Assembly: GCF_040807025.1 (NCBI RefSeq)
Contig: NC_090945.1
Span: 50,717,588 to 50,781,587 of the forward strand
DNA length: 64,000 nt
Reading direction: 5' to 3'
Source: Struthio camelus
Lineage: Eukaryota; Chordata; Aves; Struthioniformes; Struthionidae
Both the position numbers and the translations under genes were made by a program. Position 1 is the stretch's first letter; every line of letters starts with the position of its first letter. Below are positions 25,179 to 64,000 of the stretch, piece after piece. A model generated the notes under the pieces. That model ran no database searches. It was given only the letters and a program-made list of their open reading frames with translations, and was not told the DNA's origin.

Positions 25179-28100
25179 GCATTTACTGGTCTATTCATTT
25201 TAAAAGAATCTCTTAACTCTTATTTGAAATTTTACTCTAATTTGCTGGTTAACTTAACAGTTAACCATTTTTTCCTGTATTTTGGAGATATTTTGTTTTT
25301 AACCCCACTTTTACTTCAGATTGGAGAGACACTACTTGTAGGACCGGGACTAAATCTATCTACATGGGATGGGACAATCCTTCTGGTCACCGATTGCTTT
25401 GCTCACATCAGGTAGCTTTGAATCTCCCAGCATAGTCAGATTAAAGGAGTTCAACTTAATACTTTTGGTTACTACAAGAAACCAAAGACTACAGGTGTAC
25501 ATGAGGGTTACTTATTCTCCAACAACCATGGTTTGTCAAAAAGAGGCTATCCATACAGATTATACACACTTTTGGTACCCCACCCAGGACAGATTGGATT
25601 ATTTTGGACAATGGTATATATTGTAGCTGTGTTGTCTGTGTTCTGTATGCTCTGATTTTTAACCTCATCAAATAGCATAAAGGGCTGACCATCCTCGCGT
25701 TTCCCTCTAAGTACGTCTATATAACACACCAGAGTTGTACAGGGTACTGTTATTCAACGTGTGGCTTGCTAATCACTACTGGTCTATAAATAAATAAATA
25801 CACCCCAAAGTAATCTATGAAATGATCGTTAAAGAATATGTCCATCCTATTTACCCAGTTCCCAGGTAGCTGCACGTATGTCAGGGCTCAAGAAGTTGGG
25901 TACTAACTGCTGTACAAGTATTTATACCCAGAGCTAAAGATCTAGCTACACAGCACTGCTCTGTGCTATACACGCAGTCTTTAGAGGTCCTTTGCCAATA
26001 GGAATGGGTGGTATAAAGATAAGCAACTACCAGTTCTTCTTGGAATGACTGGCCACACAGATTCCACTATTAGGGACTGATAGTTCACTCCAACAATGAC
26101 AGTCATTGCCAAAAGAGGCATCCAATCCGAAAGCCTCCACTAAAGCTCCTTGGAACTGTTCTATAAATGTCCACAAACACACAGCAGAAGTAGCCTGATG
26201 AAGGTGGGTTAAACCTGACCTATCTCTACTACTGTCGACACATTTAAATAACATCTGCGAGGTTACAGGTTATCATATGTCTATCATAAAGGCTACCATA
26301 GTTTAATTATGTTCCAGGACTGCTTTTTCTACAGGTGTCTGAAGAAGGCAGTACCCCGACTAAATTAGTCTACAGCCTGTTTTCCAGGCTGAGTAAATCC
26401 TTACTAATAAAAGGAGGTGGAAGAACTGATTCATGAAGAAACATTGAGAATCTGATTGACAATCTGAGACAAGGCCCAACAGCAAGCGTGTTATTATGAG
26501 TTACTAGTTGAGTATTTGAATCTCTTCTACCTTGCTAATACTATACTGCACCCCAAGTGGGAAGAGGCTTCTGAATTAAGAGAGGAAGGACTATATATGA
26601 ATCTCTTCAAGAATCTTCCTACTGTAGGATAGGAAAGTGTAGGTTAGCTGGTCCAGGAAAGGAAGAAAATGTCTCTCAAACTGTCTCTTGAAATCATTTG
26701 ACTGAACAATTACCACACACACACACTAGCTAACAATCTAATACATCTACTTGCACCCAGAGCACTTTAAGCATTGCAATAAGCAAGTTATCAAAGACAG
26801 GAATATACAAAAACAGTGGATCCATGATCGTATGTGATACTACAGTCATCTTGTAGAACTTCAACTTTTTAACTCTTTCTGACTGATGGTAATGTGTGTT
26901 AACCAAGTCCAAGGAACCTTCACGGGGAGCATACATGCAGATTTCTTTCTAGACAGGGAAGTCAGCTGTATATTTTCTGTCCTTAATCAAATGAAAAGTA
27001 GAGGATGTAACTAGAGGCCAATAATAGCACATTAGGATCTGTACTGATATCTAACACAAATTTATTGAAAGAAATGCTTAATAACCCGCATTGAAGAGAT
27101 ACACAGTGAAATTATCCACAAGCACGTTATAAACGTCATCGATTCACTTTTTCACTCTGAACCAGACACTAAAGCCACTCAGATCCAGCCAGCTTTACTG
27201 AACCAAATACAGAGGCAAGGGAATTTGGTTACTCCCTTTGAAATGTCCACTTTGTTTCAGGGACAGTTTTGTTACTTTTGTTACCTTTATGAAGTATAAA
27301 TTTTTTCCCCCCTCTCCTTTTTCAGATTGAGGTGCACAAAACAAACTCGGGTCTTTGTACTGTATTCCTATTAACTGGAACACAAGGAAGCAAAGCACTA
27401 AGTTATCTGCTTGAGTACAATCAGGAGGAAAAAAAAAAGTTATGTGGTCACATAACGAAAATTCTTCTACATGTTCTTGTTCATACAAACATCATATAGG
27501 CAGCTTTAATTTTGGCATGTAAAAATTTAATGTACAATTTCCTGTATTTTTATCATCTAAAGCCATATGGTCTCAGCAGAAAAAAAGTCATAATCGTGCT
27601 GTACAGCAGTTAACTGAAAAGTGGCAATATTCTAGTGCTGATCTTTATCACAGAAAAGTGTAAAACTGGTAACACTGTGAAAACTTATTGACCATCTATA
27701 GAGACTTTGTACTTCACACCAGACTCTTTATCAATGAGCTGCTACATTTTTGCTGTACTATTAAAAAGTCTCTCCCTTCCAGGTCAACTGAACCTCAGTC
27801 TTTGTATAAGCAGAGCTCAAACGGTTCCCTATGGTGGGGATAGCAGCTTGCTAGACAGCATTACTTTCCTCACACTTGTTTTTCCTGCAGGAAATCATAA
27901 AATACATTTCTGGCAAAGACACTTATTTGATTTAAGGTAAGATCCTGCTCTGAAGAGTGGCTCTGTACAAGATAATTTTTACATTTATTGCCTCTCGGTG
28001 ACACCATATCAGATACTTGTTTTAGAAGAAAAAGATTATCTCTTCTTGAATGATACCTTCCAAAGTTACCCTAGACTCTGACTTTTCCCTTTCATTCATT

Positions 28101-31100
28101 GTTACCAGTAATAAAGATACTGCAGATGAAATTATGCCCTCAGAGACACCCATACAACCCCATTACTCTCCCCTAAAGCTGTGCAGTTACAGGTTGGCTA
28201 ACACTCTCTCTCATTGCTGCGACCTTATCAGATCCCACAAGTTAAGCAACTTGCAGCCTGCAACCCAAATAAGACTTTTACAATTTCTGCTGTTTTGTAA
28301 GCATGAATACCCGAGATGTGTTTTTGTAGGAACTACAAGTATGAACGCTCAGACACAATGGCAAAGGATAGCTGTGTGAAAATTTGAACTAGATGAGGAA
28401 ACTTTCAGCCTGACATAGGATATCGGTCCCTGGATTTAGATTCTCATATGTCTTGTGTAATTCAGCCATTTGGAGTCACTCCTCACTTGGCTCTGAATGG
28501 GTGACAGAAAGTTACTTCTTTCACTTCTGTCAAATGTTCTGTAGAGTCTTCCCAATGCCTAGTCAGTATGTTTCGTCTCATTGCTAAAAGTGGAACAGAT
28601 TTTCAGAGATTACTTTGATGGGTTCAGAAAGAGGACTATAGGAAAATAACAGCCAGACAAATTGAATCATTCTTCTCAGGATCATTTAAGAGCCTCATTC
28701 TGAGGAGGCCAAAGCTATGTTGGCAAAAGAATAAATGACAACGCCAGAAGCAAGATTTACCCTCTAGTCTTTTGCCGTCTCCCAACCTCATTCCAGAATG
28801 TATAGCTCTGTAATTGGACTCTTAGCTTTTGTCTTGTTTTATTGTCTTGAAGCAACAAAGATTTATCTCCTGTGCTCTTCCTTCCCAGAATGTCCTGTTG
28901 TTTCTTTTTTTAACTCCCTCCACTTTCTCCTCTAATCTATCAAGTATTCCCACAGTTCTACTACTTTATCTAGTGAATGAACATTTCTTCCTCTGTCATT
29001 CTGCTACTCTCACTCATACTCTCATTTCTGTTTTAATTCACTTCTGGTTTTCTTTCTCCCCTTAAGATACTATCTATGAGACAGCAGTTTCTTCGGCTTT
29101 GCTAGTGATGCAATATCATAAACCACATCATGAAATGATATAAACAATTACAAAGGGGAACTGTTGTAAATTCAGACCAGTTCAATGATTTTCATAACAC
29201 AAAGTTCACAGAGTACAGCCTCAAACCACTTGCACTGCCCAAACTGAGAAGACTGACTCCCTAAGGCTGCATTTCTGCCAAAGGTTCATAATCAAGAAAT
29301 AGCTTCCTCTTCTACTTTGCTTTTTCTCAGCAAAATCTATCACTCATCACTTGGGTATGCTTTATCTACCCACCTGATGTACCACCAGCTGCAGTGATAG
29401 TGCAGACAATAGCAGCATTGATTGCAGTAGCAGCTGTGTAAGTCTGAGTAATGAGGTGAGCAGGACGTGCCAGGTCCATGCTGTCGATTATTCACAGCTA
29501 TCGGCACTCCATCTAACCCACTTAAAAGCATGCAAATTATTCCCTGGGATTTAATATATTATATTGCAGTGGAGCTCCTTTGGTCTTGGCAATAACACCA
29601 CCGAATGAACTTGTATTTAACATCATGCAAATATGACTAAAGACTGCTTTAAAGTTTCACCCAACATAAAATACTAATGTGACAGTAGTGACAGTCCTTG
29701 TGCCCTGCCATACATTTTATGAAATTTTCAAAGGCTTTACAAACACAGGTCAAAATAACACCATATCATCAACAGAAACAGCTGGACAGATTTTGGAGAA
29801 GAGGTCACTGTTTTCTAGAGATACCAAATCAGTTTAAAGCCAAAACCGCACACTTTCTATGTTAGCAGCTCCCGTAACCTGAAGCTGGAAAGTGCTTTGC
29901 TTAGTGACATGCTCCAGGGCACCACCAGGACTGACAAGAAAAGACAACCTTCCTCCCTCTTAATAGCAAGCAGACAAATGACAAAATGCGGGCCTGCTGA
30001 AAGGGGGAAAAAAGATTCCTAAAGGAGAAACATAGGTAGTTTAAAACATAATTGTATTGATTTGTATAGCTGAACAACTCAGTAAATTTGTTTTCAAAAC
30101 TTATAGAAAAAAAATACTGGACACATCTAAAGCAATAAATTTTTTAAAAAGTAATCTTCGTCCCAAAGTGAGTGAATCTATCACAAAACAATAAGTCTCT
30201 GAGGCATTAGGAACATTAACTGATTCAAATATTTACCAAAAGGCTGAGGAGACTATATGAAATGTTAAGTTAAATTTCAGTTTAAAAAATTAGGTTAAAC
30301 TTCACATTTAAATGTTGGGTCTAATACGGAACAACTGTGGCATTACCATCTCATTTCCTACACGAAGTTTGTCCTGAGGAAAGACTCTCAAAGATAAGGG
30401 GTTTTTTTTGGTTTTTTTTTTACTTTTTCAAAAAGCAAGCTATACATAATCAGATGAGATTTGCCAAGTGGTTAGTGCTTCAGTAAGGCAATTAGTATCT
30501 ATGCATTATGGAAAACTTTCTAATAACTGACAACTCCTTTTTAATCATCCTGTATCTTGGACACTGCTACTTTTCTCTATTTTTGCTAGTATGGATGTTT
30601 GTTAGAGTGAAAAGACCAAAGCCCTACGGCAAAATCCATTAATTTAAAAAGACAGTATAGCCCTACAAACAAGTGACTCTTGCCCTACTGAAATAAATCA
30701 TAAACCACTGTTTCCACTGCCAATGATTCTATTAGTTCACTTAAAAAAAAAAGATATTTTTCAAACAGTGCTTAAAACTCATGCAATAGTCATGATCTCT
30801 ATCTATAGTATGTATTATTTGATAAGAATCATTGCATTTCTCCTCCTCTGTTTCCACTGCTCAGGCCTTTCCACAATATCCAGGACTAGATTTTGAAAGG
30901 ACTATGCTCCAGCTACTGTGTCATAGCAGCAAATGGGTTAAGAGAACAAATTACCTTTCAAAATTCCCACAGAAAGGAAAAGCTCAGGCAAAATATTTTC
31001 CTTGAAAATAGACCTCTAAACAAATACATGTTCTCAATCACTGCTAACAGAACCAAAAGAAATTGCTAGGATATCTTCACAACAGCGTGTGATTTCTGGG

Positions 31101-32049
31101 CAGACTGAAGCTGAAAAATCAGGCATTTCACGAGGCTTACGCACTTGCCATTGCACACTGAAACGTTTGGAAGGGAAGAGAAGTGGTTCTTGTGTGTCCT
31201 TCTCCCACTCTCCCCAACTAACGTGTTCAGATAAATTGTCATGGAAACTTGATTTATACACCAAGGATACACTAGCACAGACAAGTTAATTGCCTTGGTG
31301 AGAGTCTGAATAGAAAAAGTTCACCTAGTTCTGCTGCTGGCAGAGACTGAAGCTGCAGCGTGCCCTTCCCTGCCAGAGGAGCACAGAAAACTACCAGAGT
31401 GATTTCTTCCTGAAGTGCTACTCCCTTGCACACGTGCGGACCGGAGTCACGAGCATCTAGTTTATGCCAAACCAAAGACTGCATCATTTGGAAAAAGTCT
31501 CACTTTGTGTGAGACTTTACTAGCTTTTTGCTAAAAGCAATTTGAGTTAAAAAGAAATTAGACTTTGTGAAATCAAAAACTCTGCAAATATTAATAGTCT
31601 TCCTTATTAAGGAACCACATACATTCACCCATTGTAACTCTACTGTTTCAATAAAAACGAAGCTTCTTATTGGATGGAAGTAGGGACCATATTTCTTTCA
31701 GACCTCTTCAGTCTTCTCAGTCTCTTAATTTTTTTCCTTCACCTGCAGTCACAACATTTCATACAACTTTTTAAATATATAAGACAAGCTGTAATTTTGC
31801 AATATATTTAGCCTATCCTCCTTTGGTAACATACAAATACTTTAAGAGAATTAACAACTATATTCATATAAATTGTACATAAGCTCTCCTGATATCATCA
31901 GTAACGTCTACACCTTCCAGTCATCACATACATGCAGCAACTGCAGTCCTAATGAGCGCAGTGTAAACTATCCTGTTCTCAGCTGCACAGGCTCTTATCT
32001 CAGTACCACTGCTCAAGACATCCAGTCTGTGCCTGTAACATCCTTTTCA
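25179..32049. other. intergenic DNA, no recognised gene
   Basis: No family-recognisable coding sequence. There are short protein-like open segments on the minus strand at 31272-31487 and around 29382-29480. The latter reads DLARPAHLITQTYTAATAIN and ends at a CAG/GTGGGT donor-like site. Neither has partners that would make a gene. The rest is AT-rich with short A/T runs. Confidence 0.4.
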
Positions 32050-32232
32050 CTACTTGCTGTACACAACATGTGCAGCGGAGGATACTCCACTGAGGAGAGT
32101 CACTGGACTGACCCTGTGTGCTGGACGTGATGGATATTCGCCTATGAATTCCAGCGGGATGACTACTAACAAAATAATCATAGCTACCCCAAAGAACACA
32201 TAAGCATAAGAAAAATGATAATTTTCTGGCAA
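32050..32232 (-). other. unassigned open segment with a transmembrane-like stretch
   Basis: A 60-codon open frame contains SYAYVFFGVAMIILLVVIPL, a clear hydrophobic helix candidate, followed by EFIGEYPSRPAH. After two consecutive stops the same frame stays open and protein-like (LDVLSSGTEIRACAAENRIV) to about 31925. It starts about 100 bp past the likely RWDD4 poly(A) signal on the same strand. I do not recognise the family. It could be a decayed membrane-protein exon or chance. Confidence 0.28.
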
Positions 32233-32347
32233 TTTTTAAGAATACTTTCTTTGTGAGAGAAAATTATTTGCAAATTCAAGCTTGCCTGCTACGGCAGGCA
32301 ATACACAATTAAAAAAAATAACACACACCACAGCAGATAAATAGTAA

Positions 32348-32353
32348 TTTATT
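32348..32353 (-). terminator. RWDD4: likely RWDD4 polyadenylation signal
   Basis: AATAAA on the minus strand is followed about 20-40 nt later by a GT-rich then T-rich stretch (tggtgtgtgtta, then T8), the classical downstream element. It would give a 3' UTR of about 1 kb. A second AATAAA lies at 32920-32925. A third overlaps the RWDD4 stop codon (33322-33327) and is unlikely to be used. No transcript evidence is available. Confidence 0.6.
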
Positions 32354-33322
32354 AAAGTTCACCTCAAAACAAAAAAAAAAAGTAAAGGACATTAAGGCAT
32401 CTTGTATTCAGTTACCGTTCATATAGTAAAGATGACTTTTCTTTCTAATACAAGAGAGCAGACCAGTAAAAGAAAAAAAAAGAGAAAAGAAAAGTTTTCC
32501 CAACACATTTGGCAGAGTGCTGACTTCTTCCCACTGTTCCACCATTCAGCCAACAAATCCCTCCCAGAAACCCCCATTTCTTCAGTAAAGAGTTACCAAA
32601 CCCCAACACTCACTGAGGCACACACGAGGCAACACATCCCCCCGCCTCGAACCTCAGGCCTCTCTAAAGATACACATGGGAGAAAGACTAACAGATGTAC
32701 ACTGCACAAAATAAAGAGACACAATCCTGCTATAACCACTCTTTTTGAAGAGACAAGAATATTTGGCCTTGCATTTGCTAGAATTTACCATTTTAGCCAA
32801 TAACTAGTGAAAATAAGACCACAAACTCTAGTCTTTACTGTCATACAACAATTTTTATGTTCTCCTTCTATATTTGTATTAGATAAACAAATGACAAAGG
32901 TTTTGTTTCCATGGAATAATTTATTTTGATGAATTACGCTGTCAAGTGACAAATCACTGTTATAGTGCTTTTTTCTTCTATTGGAAAAGGAACATCAGGA
33001 AATGTTTACAGTATCACTGGGTTCACTATAACAGGATTTTACTACAGAGTAAAATATAAATTAATTAACACTGCATATATCACTACTCATTTCACCACAT
33101 TGGCTCTCTATATCCTTTGTCACATTTTAACCTTCATTTAAGGCAAGTTTTGTTGTCAAAGATCACAAAGTCTCTAGATAAACTTTTGTGACTAGGTTTA
33201 TGAGTTAGGAAATTGAGCTTTATAAAACGTTTACTTCAACAAGTAAGAAAGTTATTAAGAGAAAGATGGTGACCCAAAATTGCACTGTATTAAAAGGTGG
33301 AGTTTCCTTGTACCAAAGTCCT

Positions 33323-39654
<6,332 letters not shown>

Positions 39655-40086
39655 GTCGCGCGCGCGGCGGGGGGAGGCGGCGGCGGCGGCGGCCGGAGGC
39701 CGGAGGCAGCGGCGGCCCCCTCCGCCCCCGCCCCCGCGGCCGGTTCGCCCCGGCAGGACCCCGCTGTCGCACAGGCAGCGCGGCGCGCAGGCGCGGAACG
39801 GCTGAGCGGCCCCGCCCTCCCCCCCCGCGAGATGGCATCACCTCACCTCATTGGCTCTTTTCTTCTTCCCGGCCTCACCTCCCCCGCCCCTCTCTTCCCG
39901 TTGGCTGGCGCCGCCAGCCTCGCCTCGCTTCCTTCTCCCGCTGACTGGCTGCTTCTCCAGTGTCGTCAGCACCCGTGTCCCCTCTGAGTGGCTGGAGGTG
40001 GGGGAGCAGGGGCACCTATTGGTTGCTCGTGCTGCCCGTCCGATTCCCGGCACTTGCTTCGGCCCGCCCTCGCCCAGCCGCTCCTA

Positions 40087-40121
40087 GGCGGCGGCGGTGG
40101 CGGTGGCGGTGGCGGTGGCGG
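40087..40121 (+). repeat. (GGCGGT)n short tandem repeat at the TRAPPC11 5' end
   Basis: Six-base units GGCGGT/GGCGGC repeat about five times, 130-165 bp before the TRAPPC11 start codon. This is in the likely start-site or 5' UTR zone. It is a GC-rich hexamer tract with G-quadruplex potential. Confidence 0.85.
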
Positions 40122-40136
40122 GCTGTGTGGGGTTGA

Positions 40137-64000
<23,864 letters not shown>

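Noticed and set aside
32402-32803. 133-codon plus-strand open frame, Lys/Thr-rich
   Set aside because: It overlaps the probable RWDD4 3' UTR on the opposite strand, has low complexity and no family likeness.

Overview
The window looks like a nuclear vertebrate chromosome, most likely avian. The reasons are AT-rich DNA with long introns and GT-AG splice sites, one sharp CpG island, two CR1-type LINE fragments with the look of bird CR1, and proteins close to but not identical with mammalian RWDD4 and TRAPPC11. The gene pair matches the RWDD4-TRAPPC11 neighbourhood of human 4q35. The species cannot be named from this sequence.

Right part (about 32.3-64.0 kb): two housekeeping genes sit head to head on a shared CpG-island promoter (about 39.2-40.7 kb). 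RWDD4 runs leftward with seven coding exons, all resolved to splice-site precision (185 aa, stop at 33323). TRAPPC11 runs rightward with 28 coding exons in the window, giving 1107 codons plus two bases of the next. It is cut by the right edge about 25 codons before the expected end. TRAPPC11 uses one GC-AG intron, and its introns 21 and 22 carry a small duplicated hairpin element, one copy flanked by 17-bp direct repeats.

Left part (1 to about 22 kb, minus strand): there is no intact gene, but a scattered exon-by-exon relic of a NACHT/WD-repeat protein of the NWD1/NWD2 type lies in collinear order. It runs from a possible DUF4062-like N-terminus through the Walker A exon, the Walker B segment, the winged-helix/linker block and the linker helix to several WD40 exons at the left edge. 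It carries at least seven in-frame stops and several frameshifts, yet many splice sites are still recognisable. I read it as a decayed (unitary) pseudogene, and this is the most interesting content of the window.

Middle part (about 22.1-32.3 kb): there is no recognisable gene, only one CR1 3' end and some unassigned protein-like open segments on the minus strand, including a putative transmembrane segment just past the RWDD4 poly(A) site.

RWDD4 and TRAPPC11 have no known shared pathway; what links them is the bidirectional promoter. TRAPPC11 is a TRAPP III subunit acting in ER-Golgi traffic and autophagy. RWDD4 is a small RWD-fold protein of poorly defined function.
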